From Maricurvus nonylphenolicus (GTDB lineage: Bacteria; Pseudomonadota; Gammaproteobacteria; Pseudomonadales; Cellvibrionaceae), in the NCBI RefSeq assembly GCF_042854845.1, contig NZ_AP031498.1, forward strand, positions 930,001 through 994,000: a stretch of 64,000 nucleotides of DNA. The letters are read 5' to 3'. A program made the position numbers and the translations under genes. This document shows, in pieces, positions 15,805 through 25,492 of the stretch. Under the pieces are notes generated by a model. The model was not told where the DNA came from. It searched no databases and worked only from the letters and a program-made list of their open reading frames with translations. Each line of letters opens with the position of its first letter. The first letter of the stretch is position 1.

Positions 15805-17439
15805 TTAATCGACGCTTACGGCGATCGCGGTGAGACCGACGGCTTTAATGATCAGGTCAGAAAGATCGTCGGGTTTTATGCCGTCTTCGTGGTAGGCCTG
15901 TAGCTGATCGATGGGGACATCAATAATGTTATCCCACGCTTGAATCGCGTGACGGTTATCGACCAAGGATTGTCGGTGTGCCAAATCCATAAGCTGGTAG
16001 GTGTTTTTATCCAGTTGAGCCTGGTGAATGTGAGCTTGGGAGAACTGGGCAACACTATTATAGAGAGCACGCTTGGCATCGGTGCCGCGTTGAAAGTTAT
16101 CCTCGGCAAATGGCCAGGGGGCCGCCAGACTGCAGGACTCAATCTGTAGATCTTCTCCCAATTGGCATCGCTGACCGGTAACCTTGAGTGCATGACATTG
16201 TTGGATATCTGGCTTGGCCAGGCCTGCCTGATAAGTGCTGAAATGACAGAGCGCATTGAGGCTGTGCATACGCAGCACCAATTCTTTTTGTAGGAGTTGC
16301 TGGCGTTGTTGTAGTAATGCTTGCCGTTGTAAGTCTATGGCCTGGCGTTGCTTATTGTGGCTTATCAACAGGGCCTGGTGTTGCATTTCTATTAATAGTT
16401 CACTCAAACTTTCCGCTTTCGTGCGGCTATGCATATTGGCCAGTGTGCTGGCGATGGAGGGGCTGGCACTGGCGACATCGATGGCAAGTTGAAGCTCTGG
16501 TGAGCGCTCTCTGCTTTGAGCTTCTGCGATTTCATCCTGGCTGGCCATGGCGCTCAGGATATCCTGAATAGCCGATATTTTAGCTTCAGCCATAAGGGTA
16601 TGGCCGACTTTGTGTTGTGCTTTATCCAGCGTCTTGACGAGGTCAGCCAGTTTTTGGCGATGCTGTTCAAGCGCGTCGCCTGCTTCGTTGGTCTGTATTG
16701 CCTGATAGGTTTTAAGCGCTGCTTTGTATTCTGATTTCGCCTGCTTTAAGGATTTAGTGAGTTGTGAACGAAGCAGAGTTTGTTGGGCGATAGTATGATT
16801 AAGCGTTTCCAGATCCGTATAGGTTTGCATAAGCTCACTTGCCGGGGAGGGCATGCTGGCCAAACTCTCCTGGGCTTGCAGTAATGTTTCGCAGTTATTG
16901 CGGTAGTTAGCGTAAATCAGGTTGAATAACTGTGTTTTAACCGCTGCCGAATCGTTGTGGGCTACTTTTAATATGGGTGCTTGTTCGGGTAGCTTGCTGG
17001 CTGAACTACAGGGTGGAATATTGCGGTTAAAACTACTGACTTGCTGGTAGAAATCGTCTGTCGTTTGCGTCAGCTGATTAATACGGACTTTGGCGTTGAG
17101 GTAATCTTGCGCAGCGGGCAAAGATGCCATACCGATTTCATTAACGCGGCGCAGGTTTTTTTGCCGAAACTGATTTACCGGTTGATTGCCGTCAGCCATG
17201 TTCAGCAGCAGCGTGGTGAGTTTTTGCTGGTATAACGCATCGACATTATCCAGTTCTGCCTGTAGCAGTTTATCGAGATTGGCGCTTTCTTCCTGTGCCA
17301 ATTGATTGATGTTGGCGCTGGCGTATAAGCTTTGTATATCGCTTGCCAACTTATCATTTTCACTGTTGTAAATAGCCATGCAACCACTGCCGAGTAAACT
17401 GGTGAGAAAGATGCAGGTGAATCCTATTGAAGTCCTCAT
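15805..17439 (-). CDS. large coiled-coil lipoprotein of unknown function (544 residues)
   Basis: Signal with lipobox LLGSGC places lipidated Cys at residue 20. The mature chain is long, helical and Gln/Leu-rich, with heptad stretches around residues 195-300 and 350-385 (for example RQALLQQRQQLLQKELVLR). A late segment has several cysteines (C394-C431 region) that could form disulfides in the periplasm. No family recognised. It begins 15 bp after the 390-residue gene and precedes a second lipoprotein, so these are the only members of the operon with an obvious export signal. It may tether or extend the assembly at the envelope. Confidence 0.75.
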   Translation of the reverse strand: MRTSIGFTCIFLTSLLGSGCMAIYNSENDKLASDIQSLYASANINQLAQEESANLDKLLQAELDNVDALYQQKLTTLLLNMADGNQPVNQFRQKNLRRVNEIGMASLPAAQDYLNAKVRINQLTQTTDDFYQQVSSFNRNIPPCSSASKLPEQAPILKVAHNDSAAVKTQLFNLIYANYRNNCETLLQAQESLASMPSPASELMQTYTDLETLNHTIAQQTLLRSQLTKSLKQAKSEYKAALKTYQAIQTNEAGDALEQHRQKLADLVKTLDKAQHKVGHTLMAEAKISAIQDILSAMASQDEIAEAQSRERSPELQLAIDVASASPSIASTLANMHSRTKAESLSELLIEMQHQALLISHNKQRQAIDLQRQALLQQRQQLLQKELVLRMHSLNALCHFSTYQAGLAKPDIQQCHALKVTGQRCQLGEDLQIESCSLAAPWPFAEDNFQRGTDAKRALYNSVAQFSQAHIHQAQLDKNTYQLMDLAHRQSLVDNRHAIQAWDNIIDVPIDQLQAYHEDGIKPDDLSDLIIKAVGLTAIAVSVD

Positions 17440-17454
17440 GGTGTACTGTCCCTG

Positions 17455-18627
17455 TTATGTGCTGAAATAGGCGGTTAAACGATGTTCGGATTGTTGTTCT
17501 GTCTGTTGTTTTTCCTGCAGTTTTGTCTGTTGTTTAGATAAGGGCTGTTGAGCCAATGCCAGAATTGTCATGGCCGCAGAGCGTGCATGGTGAATACCGG
17601 TTTTACGTCGGCAGTGCTCAATCAGTGCCCAGTAGCGTTGCAGGGCAAGTGTATCCCCGCCAAATGCCTGCCACAGTGTCGCAAGGCGGGTTTTTTTCTG
17701 TGAAGTGCACAGCTGGCGAGAAGGTGATGCAGAGTAAAGGCCCATACTTGATCCATCCCAGTCACTGGGGTAAACCAGCCCCGCAGGAACCCCTATACTG
17801 GGCCAGCCCTGGCAGGCTTGCGTAAATACTGTTGAAGCTTTTTTATGCAGTTCATCAAGGCCCAGTGGCAGCAATACTGCTGAAAAATCATTGTTATGTT
17901 GTGGGTTATCGAGCTGACGGTATAAACGGCAGTGATAGTGGCCCGCTGCATTCCATTCGATAAAGCCCATGGATGGTGTGCTGTGCCGATTAAGCAGATT
18001 TTCCATTTCTGCGTTGTCACTGATGTTGAGGCGTTGCAGCAGATCTTGCCAGTTGCTGAGCGCTTTGTGTTTTTCCTGTGCGATTAAATCCAGATACAGT
18101 TTGATACGCAGTGATTGCTTGCTGAGGCTAAAACCCAGGTAGGCACCAAAACCGTTAGTTTGTTTAGTTTGTTGCTCGGCGTGTTTTTGTGACCACTGGC
18201 GGAGTTGGTGCCAGCCGTGTTGCAGTGAATCTGGAATTACGGGCATTAGCTGCCTGGAAATAGTTTCGGCTTGATCAATTGCTAATAGCTGGCGCTGATA
18301 AGGAGATTGACCGGGCAATCCAACACAAGAGCAAAAACGTAAAGCGTTATCGCGAGTGCTCAGAGAAATCTCCAAAGGGCTTGCGCCATTTACACTACTG
18401 GCTTTTCCCTGCTGGGAAGAGAAGTTCCAGGCCCCTTGGCTGCTCTGCGATAAAATCCTGCAGAGATTATTCATCTCGCCAAAAGTTTGGCTCGCCTTTT
18501 TCTGCAGGTCACCGGTTAAAACCAACTTATAGAGCAGCTGGCGCCGAATATCTTCACCTGAAGGCATATCGGCATTGAGTGTTGTCGTGCCGCCCCGAGG
18601 GGCGGCCGAAGCTTGGTGGTTAAGCAT
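17455..18627 (-). CDS. unrecognised 390-residue protein, translationally coupled
   Basis: I recognise no family. The start codon overlaps the stop of the preceding 878-residue gene by 8 nt (ATGCTTAA), indicating translational coupling. The protein has no signal peptide. Two alternating strands, FGAYLGFSLSKQSLRIKLYL and GFIEWNAAGHYHCRLYRQL, recur about 75 residues apart and loosely recall beta-hairpin repeats of ABBA-fold prenyltransferases; the similarity is too weak to call. The C-terminal 30 residues are a Gln/Lys-rich helix. Its codons and composition resemble the rest of the operon. It is most likely a cytoplasmic partner of the repeat proteins. Confidence 0.7.
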   Translation of the reverse strand: MLNHQASAAPRGGTTTLNADMPSGEDIRRQLLYKLVLTGDLQKKASQTFGEMNNLCRILSQSSQGAWNFSSQQGKASSVNGASPLEISLSTRDNALRFCSCVGLPGQSPYQRQLLAIDQAETISRQLMPVIPDSLQHGWHQLRQWSQKHAEQQTKQTNGFGAYLGFSLSKQSLRIKLYLDLIAQEKHKALSNWQDLLQRLNISDNAEMENLLNRHSTPSMGFIEWNAAGHYHCRLYRQLDNPQHNNDFSAVLLPLGLDELHKKASTVFTQACQGWPSIGVPAGLVYPSDWDGSSMGLYSASPSRQLCTSQKKTRLATLWQAFGGDTLALQRYWALIEHCRRKTGIHHARSAAMTILALAQQPLSKQQTKLQEKQQTEQQSEHRLTAYFST

Positions 18628-21256
18628 CGGGTGCTGTTACCGTGGCAATCAGGTTGGTATCCTGCTCGGTGGTAAAGGCAGACTCGGTGCGTTTGCCGTC
18701 GCGCCAGTAGCTGATTGTGCGCCATTCGTATTGCAGGGCGCTATCAGCTGGCAGGCCGACGATCAACTTACGCGCAGCGGTTTGTGAGGCCGAGAAGAGC
18801 AGTGATTCATAGGTGTCTTCATCGGTTTTCACTTGCAGTTCCACAGCGTAGAGCTGATTCCACAGATTGCTGTCGATATTAAGCTGAGTGTTGAGCGTGA
18901 CAATCTGGCCATCTTTATCGTCGACGACAATCACACCGGACTCACTCTCCACCGGTTCGCTGATATAAAGGCTGCCATCAATACGAATAATCGTAATGGT
19001 GTAGGTATATTTACCGGGATCCTGGCGCAGGGTGTTAATGGAAATCGTACGCCCGCGGTGGTTATCGGGTGAAAAGATTTCCTGGTAGCTCTGGCGGTAA
19101 CCATTAACCCCTTCGTACTCAATGTCCACCACTGCTTCAATGTAATCCGTGGTTTTAATGGCAGGGACCATACGAATACGGCGTTTACCCTGGAAGGGCT
19201 CACCGACGATAATGTTGGTCTCGCTGGTGGTCTGCCAATCTGTGGTGGTTTCGACATTGTCCGCCAGGGAATAAATGGCACGCCACTGAAAATCTTTTTT
19301 GGCCTTGTCGGATAAACGCAGTTTCCAGTTGGCGGTTTTACTTTCTCCGGTCAACAGGAAACTGTTAGCGGTTTCAAAGTTGTTATCGCTGTCGCTATAG
19401 CGTGCTTCGATCACCACCTGACTGACTTCGGCAAAATTGATAGTGTTGTCGGCGGCAAAATTGATATTAAGCAGGCCGATACTGTCCAGCGGATTGACCA
19501 CCAGCTGTCTGGCACGGGTATCTTGCCAGTCGCCGTGAAGTACTGCGTCTTTACCAACCCAGGGGCTGTCGTTTTTAAAATGAATATCCGCTTTATAGCG
19601 ATAGCTCATTTGTTTGGCATCATTTAGCCAGGTCTGGAAACGATGGCGGCCGTTGTTGTCTTTGGTAAAGGTAAAACCGTCCACATGGGATGGGTTGCTA
19701 TTTACATCTTCACCGCCCGGGTATTCCGTACTGATATTGACGAGCTCAATACCGTCTTTATCCCAATCCGTCACTACACCGACATCGGCAACCAGACGTT
19801 TAAATAAATCATCGTCGAGATTAATTTCAACGATTTTGTCTGACAGATCCATGTCTTCCACCATGGTGGTAAACAACCCCTGTGGCGCTGCTGAGCGTTT
19901 CTCCGCGGCCTGCTTATTAAATTCGAAGGTGCGGGTTTTAAGTTCATCCTGAATCATATACTTCAGAGACAGGGCAACCCGGAATGGCATAACGGAACCA
20001 CTGGAACCATTCTCCTGACTTGGGCGTTGTGCATCGGCTTGCCGTTGTGTGTTGGCGGTATGGGGGCGACTGGCCAGAGCGCCGCCGACGGGATTGGCCG
20101 CACTGCCTGATCTGGCTGTACCGGCACTGGGTGATGTACCCGGAGTGGAAGGTGCTGTACCGGGATTCGAAGGCGTTGTACCAGGGTTGGTGGGCGTAGT
20201 ACCGGGATTAGTTCCGGGATTTGTAGGTGTTGTACCTGGGTTGCTAGGCGTCGTTCCCGGATTCGACGGGCGTGACGGTGTGGTTGGCCGGTTATTACTC
20301 GGTGGCGTACGTGGATTTGGAGTAATACGTCCCACCTGTCCGCCGAGCTGACCGGAGAAAGAGTTCAGCAAACGGCTAAGTGGGTCTGAGCTCTGGCGAG
20401 TCATAAAACTTGGCGGCGTTAAGCTGCTTTTAAACAGGTCCTCGGTGATTTTTTGGCGTGCCCAGGTAACCGCTTCCTGGGCTTCATCTTTCACCGACTT
20501 CTCATCGGAGAAGGTGGTCACTTCGACTTTAATGGCGCCTTCATCTTCCAGCTTCTGATAACCAAAGCCTAGGTCAGCCCCAAGGGTAACCGCTTTGATT
20601 TGCCCCTGGGCACTTAGTTCGGCTTCGAAGTGATGATAGATACGCTCGTATTTGGCGGTAACTTTGACATTGTAAGCCGGACGCATACCGAGGAATTTCA
20701 GGTCGTAAATAACACCCACGAAACTCACACCGCGTTTTAGCGCTTCTTCCATCAAGGTTGCGCCTTCCTGGCTTAAGGCAATACCAAAGGTGGCACGGTT
20801 GGAACCGTACAGTGAAGGCTTTGTAGCACCCCATGTGCTCTCAAAAATCTTTAGCTGGCCGGTGGTAGTGATTTCCTGTTGGCCCTGATCATTTTGGTTG
20901 GAGAGCACGGTCAAGCGTACAGTCCCCTCTTCAAACATGACCGGACTTAAGGAAACAGGGCCACCGTCGGCATACTGCTGTAATTCCATTTTGGCCAGAT
21001 TGAGTTGGTGCTGGTCAACGGTCAGTTCGGTGGTAAAGGCCAGTATGCCGCCGCCTAAACTGTTTTTCTGATCATCAGAAAAATTGGGGTTGTCAGTAAT
21101 ATCACGGGCATATTTGATAAAAATAAATTCAGGCTGACCTTCATTCATCGCCAGGCGAGGGCGATCACAAATATAGTAGAACTGGTTTTTGTCTGAATGG
21201 TCACGATAAATTTGCAGACCTTGGATGGGGCCTATGGGGCGATCCAGAAATAACAT
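18620..21256 (-). CDS. beta-repeat family protein A with Pro-Gly-Thr linker (878 residues)
   Basis: Third close member of the operon's paralogous family. The N-terminal module has the signature Y17-x-D19-x6-F26-Y, then KPSLYGSNRATF near 147 and MRPAYNVKVTAKYERIYHHF at 191-210. Residues 313-425 form a low-complexity linker with NPGTTP-type repeats (331-376). An APQGLFTTMVEDM motif at about 457 precedes four tandem beta-rich repeats of about 100 residues (475-878), each with a VxIxYxD-like strand and a W/Y-rich turn. No signal peptide or membrane helix. The gene has an AGGTGAG ribosome site, and its stop overlaps the next start. Function unknown; the linker is unique to this paralogue. Confidence 0.8.
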   Translation of the reverse strand: MLFLDRPIGPIQGLQIYRDHSDKNQFYYICDRPRLAMNEGQPEFIFIKYARDITDNPNFSDDQKNSLGGGILAFTTELTVDQHQLNLAKMELQQYADGGPVSLSPVMFEEGTVRLTVLSNQNDQGQQEITTTGQLKIFESTWGATKPSLYGSNRATFGIALSQEGATLMEEALKRGVSFVGVIYDLKFLGMRPAYNVKVTAKYERIYHHFEAELSAQGQIKAVTLGADLGFGYQKLEDEGAIKVEVTTFSDEKSVKDEAQEAVTWARQKITEDLFKSSLTPPSFMTRQSSDPLSRLLNSFSGQLGGQVGRITPNPRTPPSNNRPTTPSRPSNPGTTPSNPGTTPTNPGTNPGTTPTNPGTTPSNPGTAPSTPGTSPSAGTARSGSAANPVGGALASRPHTANTQRQADAQRPSQENGSSGSVMPFRVALSLKYMIQDELKTRTFEFNKQAAEKRSAAPQGLFTTMVEDMDLSDKIVEINLDDDLFKRLVADVGVVTDWDKDGIELVNISTEYPGGEDVNSNPSHVDGFTFTKDNNGRHRFQTWLNDAKQMSYRYKADIHFKNDSPWVGKDAVLHGDWQDTRARQLVVNPLDSIGLLNINFAADNTINFAEVSQVVIEARYSDSDNNFETANSFLLTGESKTANWKLRLSDKAKKDFQWRAIYSLADNVETTTDWQTTSETNIIVGEPFQGKRRIRMVPAIKTTDYIEAVVDIEYEGVNGYRQSYQEIFSPDNHRGRTISINTLRQDPGKYTYTITIIRIDGSLYISEPVESESGVIVVDDKDGQIVTLNTQLNIDSNLWNQLYAVELQVKTDEDTYESLLFSASQTAARKLIVGLPADSALQYEWRTISYWRDGKRTESAFTTEQDTNLIATVTAPDA
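20129..20266. repeat. minisatellite coding for NPGTTP-type repeats
   Basis: An imperfect repeat of about 21 bp, with one shorter unit, encodes seven tandem (S/T)NPGT(T/A)P-like units at residues 331-376 of the 878-residue protein. Such repeats usually form an extended flexible linker and tend to vary in number between strains. Confidence 0.75.
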
Positions 21257-21303
21257 AATCTCACCTTTTTCCTTTAATCTGTTTAATCCTTTAACTTCAC
21301 GAC

Positions 21304-23001
21304 TTAGGTTGTTGGGTTGACTGAGGCACGTAAGTGCAGCGGAATTTCAGCCAAGGTATAACCCAGATCTGATGGCGCAGATGATTCTCGGCAAAAACCC
21401 CAAATCACGGCACGGAGATCGTTGAGTGACATGGATTCCTCGGAGCGGGAAACATCGTGGATGCGTCGGGTTGGATTATTCAGGTTGGTGCCGTCGGCAT
21501 AACCGGTAAATGGCAAGCTGCCTCGGTATTGCGGGTTCTTGAAAATGATACGGTCATTTTCAACTCTTAAGCCCAGTACCGCATGGGCTCCACCACCCCA
21601 ACTCATACCGATAACACAGGGAAGTCCACCTTGATTAAAGTGGGTGATCAGGTCATTGGCTGCTTGGGGGTTATTGGTATGACCGTTGTTGCCTCCACCA
21701 AATTCGCCTACCCAGGATTGATTAAAGATGGCTTCCAGTGCTCTGGATATTTCGAAGAAAAACAGGCCAGATCCTACTACCTGTCCTAACCAGCTTTGGA
21801 AACGATCTGTTTCGGGGTTATAGCTTAAGCGGAAGTTAGCATAATCCATAACGGCGGCTTGTATGCCTCGTTCGCTGTAGGTGCGTCCTATGGCAAGCAG
21901 GAAGTTACCACTGGCAGTTGAGCTAGTGTTTTGCCAGGTGGCGGTATCGAAGGCTTCGGGATTCGATCGCATCCAATCACCATTAGCCAGTTGTACGCGA
22001 TGATTAGCGTTGACATCAAGAATATAGCGACACCAACGAGCGTACTCGGCCGGGTTACGAATAATCGTATAGGTTTGGATACTGGTGGCCGCACAGGTTC
22101 CTGCAGCGCCCTGGTTTACCTGTCCAGGTGGATCCACCAGTTCCTGCATAACTTCATAAATGACTTCGCTCATGGCCAGGGGAATACGTTTGTCCAAACG
22201 AATATTCCACGTGGCGAGCAGGTGATCCAGGGTGGTGCCTTCGTTGCGTTCATCGCGGTAGAAAAGCGCAGGCTCAGTCATTTGGCTACCGTCAGTGCGG
22301 GAACCTACAGCAACACGCATATCAAGCAGTTTTTCCATTAACTGACGACCATTGCCTCCGGCATAGACAAACAGTTTTAACATTTGTGCGCGGATGCGTG
22401 GTGAAGATTGTCCTTCATAAGTCGGGTGCGTCAGCATGGTGTTTAAGGCGCTACGCCCCGGGTCTGAATCCGGTAGCAGCTGGATAACGGCCAGCATAAT
22501 TTTGCTAAACCAATCGAGTTGCTGAACCGCAGCAGTATCGGGTACCGGCGTTTCTGTTCGCAGATCGCCAGATAATGGAATCACATTAATAAACGGCACC
22601 TGGCCAGCTTGAATCTGTCCATCGGTGTGACTGATATAGGCTTCGCTACTGGCGGCGCTGGGGCGTGCGCGTACGCGATAATACAAACCCTGTAGCTCCG
22701 GTTGTGTATTACTTGCTACGCTGCGCATCTGTTCCCAAACGGCCTGTGGCAAAGTGTAGTCCGCGCGACCATTAACAATGTTGATGGTTTCTGCGGCTAC
22801 GCTGCCATCACTTGAGCCCGCCTGACTAAAGTAGCAGTTCCAAAGATCATTGGTGTCGCTGACCGGGCGAAACAACAGCTCCGGGGTTTTGGCGATTTCT
22901 ATAAACGCTTCACCGTCGTCATCGCTGGTAATACAAAAAGTGGGGGCCGGTCCATTGGCGGCCCAAATATCGTAGTGTGTATGTACTCTTACCCAACGCA
23001 T
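21304..23001 (-). CDS. papain-like cysteine peptidase domain protein (565 residues)
   Basis: The C-terminal 270 residues look like a papain-fold peptidase. NQGAAGTC gives the oxyanion-hole Q297 and nucleophile C303 with papain's exact six-residue spacing; GAHAVLGL supplies H473 and IIFKNPQYRG supplies N489, in the order and context of papain's HAV and KNSW blocks. The N-terminal 290 residues are unassigned: a beta-rich start, then helices. There is no signal peptide or recognisable prosegment cleavage site. The gene lies between two beta-repeat paralogues with 47-52 bp gaps and an AAGGAGA ribosome site. It may process or crosslink those proteins. The catalytic reading is by eye and moderate. 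Confidence 0.65.
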   Translation of the reverse strand: MRWVRVHTHYDIWAANGPAPTFCITSDDDGEAFIEIAKTPELLFRPVSDTNDLWNCYFSQAGSSDGSVAAETINIVNGRADYTLPQAVWEQMRSVASNTQPELQGLYYRVRARPSAASSEAYISHTDGQIQAGQVPFINVIPLSGDLRTETPVPDTAAVQQLDWFSKIMLAVIQLLPDSDPGRSALNTMLTHPTYEGQSSPRIRAQMLKLFVYAGGNGRQLMEKLLDMRVAVGSRTDGSQMTEPALFYRDERNEGTTLDHLLATWNIRLDKRIPLAMSEVIYEVMQELVDPPGQVNQGAAGTCAATSIQTYTIIRNPAEYARWCRYILDVNANHRVQLANGDWMRSNPEAFDTATWQNTSSTASGNFLLAIGRTYSERGIQAAVMDYANFRLSYNPETDRFQSWLGQVVGSGLFFFEISRALEAIFNQSWVGEFGGGNNGHTNNPQAANDLITHFNQGGLPCVIGMSWGGGAHAVLGLRVENDRIIFKNPQYRGSLPFTGYADGTNLNNPTRRIHDVSRSEESMSLNDLRAVIWGFCRESSAPSDLGYTLAEIPLHLRASVNPTT

Positions 23002-23053
23002 AATTATCTCCTTATCGTGTGTAGGTAGTAATGCAAAAACGGATAATGCAAAA

Positions 23054-25408
23054 TTATCGTTGCGGCACCTGCGTGCTAATAATCAGTTCGCTGCCGCGGG
23101 CCGTAACGGGGTCCTGTTTGACTTTAAAGCCGTCGCGTAATTCGTAGGTCACCTGGTAACTGTATTCACGCCGTGCAGGGTCCTTGAGATTGACATGCCA
23201 GGTATAGCGATCACTCAGATCGTCAAACACTGCAGTGTCTTCCTTGTGCACGCCGCCTTCTTCGTCTTTGTAGAGCAGATCAATTACCATGCGGCTGATA
23301 TTTTCTTCGGCGAAGGTGGGGCCAAAGGATGACACATGCACTTCCATACGCATGGCATAGGTTTTACCCAATACCAGCGTGGGGCTGTTGCTGCGAGTCC
23401 AATCTGTCATGATGACGCCGCCGTCAGCGGTAATAATGGTTTGGCGGTATTGATAGTCACGCAGCTTGGGATCGGCGAGTTTAATTGACCATGTCTGTGG
23501 CGAGCGTAACTGGCCTTCACCGAAATAGAGGTTGCCAAATTCCATAATGCCATTGTCTTCATCGATATATTGCAGATCGACAATGACACTCGACAGCTCA
23601 TTAACGTTACCGGCGACAATCGCACGAATGTTAAGGCGTGATGGGAACGGATCACTGATTAACAGTGCATTACTGTTGGTTTCCTGCCACTCTTCATCGC
23701 TATGGCTGGGGCCATTGGCTGCATGGTAATGCAGGCGATAAAAAATAGTATCTGACCAATTTTTTAACAAGCGCAGACGATAGGTGGGTTTGTCATCCGC
23801 CGATTGAATCAGGTAGGTCGAAGAGTCCGTAAAGCCGCTGACGGGATCAACATAACGCAGTTCCACCTCTACCGTGGGGAATTTATCAAACGGCATATTT
23901 CGGGCCGGAACGATTTCCAGAGTACGTTCGCTATAAAGCTCACGTGGATTTAATACCAGAGGGCCACCACGGTTACTCTGCTCAGCCACGTTAATCAGTG
24001 GAATGGCACCGGGCAGTTCATCGTTGGGTTTAAATTGTACCTGCCACTGGTAGCGATAGTCATAACCGGCACTGGTATCAAAGTTGGTTTCGAACAGTGC
24101 CGCGGGTTGTGCTGCATTGAGGGTAAAGTCTTCCCGGTGATCAGTCTCATCACCATTGGGGCCGTAAATAACCGAAGCGCCCAGTAGCTCAATAGCATCG
24201 CCTTGCCAGTCGGCATTGGAACGGATGTTGAGCTTGAAACTGTCGAAGAAGGGATCGTCCAGATCAATGGGTGTACTGACCACTTGACCTTTTTCCAGGC
24301 CTGCCTGACTGAATAGCAGGCTTAGATGACCTTGAGGCGCAATCATTCTCTCGACGGCTTTGGTCACAGACATTTCGGCATCGAAGGAGCGAATTTCACT
24401 GCGTGTCAGTTCTTTGCGATGATAGCCAACACTTGGATAAGCCGCAGTTCTAATCGCAGTAATTACATCTTCGACTTTGCCTGCCACACCGTGTCCCGCC
24501 GGATCTTCCGGATCAAGAGCGCGAGTAAAGAAATTATCGAGAACCAATTTCTTCAGCTCATCCAATGCCTTCTTCATGTCACTGCCGCTGGATTCTCCTC
24601 CTGCACCAAAGTCGGTAGCCTCGATACGAATGGCCTGATTTTGTACCAGTTCATCAACCACTTTTTCAATGGAAGAAGAAAACACCAGCAGGTCGGCTGT
24701 CCACTGTTCACTGAAGTGGTTGTAGATCTCTTCCCAGTTGGCGGAAATCTTGACGTTGTAGGCGGGGCGCAGTGCAGCAAATTTCAGTTGATAGATAATG
24801 CCGATGGGTGTGATATTGTTGTCACTGTTAAACGACGCCTCTAACAAGGTAGCTGCTTTCTTGGTGAGGGCTACCGAAAAGGCCGCACGGTTGTCGCCAT
24901 AAAGCGAAGGGACGCCCGCACCGAGTACTTCGGTAATCCATTCTACGGATGGCTGATCATCGGGATTATCATCTGCAGGCGAGTCAGAATCATCACCGTC
25001 AATGGGTTGTACTTCACTGCGGCGGTCCAGCAGCATCATTTGTACCGTGCCGCTGGTGTACTGCGGTGGACTAATTTTCACAGTTTGGTTAAAGGCGATG
25101 TTTACACCGCTGGCGATAAGTTTCTGTTTGAGTTTTTTGGCAATATCCGCGAGCTTTTCGGAAGAATATGCCAGGTCAACATCAAAAGACAAAAATCCAC
25201 CGCCGGTAGGATGGTTACTGGAGCCGTCATAGTCATCCAGATCTTCGCGGTATTTAATAAACAGTAACGCTGGCTTTTGTGTTTCGCCGTCCTGAATCAT
25301 GGATAGTTCAGGTTTGTCCGGCATATAGTAAAACTGCAGCGGGTCATTGTAATCCGAATAGAGTGTGACCCCGTCTATCTCGTAGAAGGGGGCGTCGAGA
25401 TACATCAT
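23054..25408 (-). CDS. beta-repeat family protein B (784 residues)
   Basis: Close paralogue of the 878- and 751-residue proteins. N-terminal module: Y17-x-D19-x6-F26-Y, a [12 protein letters not shown] strand, an acidic insert at 137-155, [12 protein letters not shown] at 166-177 and [20 protein letters not shown] at 213-232. After an [13 protein letters not shown] linker motif come four beta-rich repeats of about 97 residues (near 395-784); repeat cores include [22 protein letters not shown] and [13 protein letters not shown]. It has no signal peptide, membrane helix or known catalytic motif. The start is the first of two adjacent ATGs, after AGGAGA. It is probably a structural protein; the repeats may be immunoglobulin-like. 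Confidence 0.8.
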
Positions 25409-25443
25409 GGTGCAATCTCCTGGTAAATTTTTTCAGTTATGCT

Positions 25444-25463
25444 GCTCCCGTATAAACGGGAGC
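25444..25463 (-). other. intercistronic hairpin
   Basis: GCTCCCGT-ATAA-ACGGGAGC is a perfect 8-4-8 stem-loop in the 84-bp gap between the 751- and 784-residue genes. No T tract follows on the transcribed strand, so an mRNA-stabilising or processing element is likelier than a terminator. Confidence 0.6.
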
Positions 25464-25492
25464 AAGGTGCTGTCGAGATTTATCGAATTGGA

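Noticed and set aside
18589..18606. GCCGCCCC-GA-GGGGCGGC inverted repeat
   Set aside because: It lies inside the coding start of the 390-residue gene and has only a two-base loop; probably a by-product of Ala-Pro-Arg-Gly codons.
17455..18627. Assignment of the 390-residue protein as an ABBA-type prenyltransferase
   Set aside because: Only a loose resemblance of two beta-strand segments; no catalytic residues could be placed, so the function is left open.
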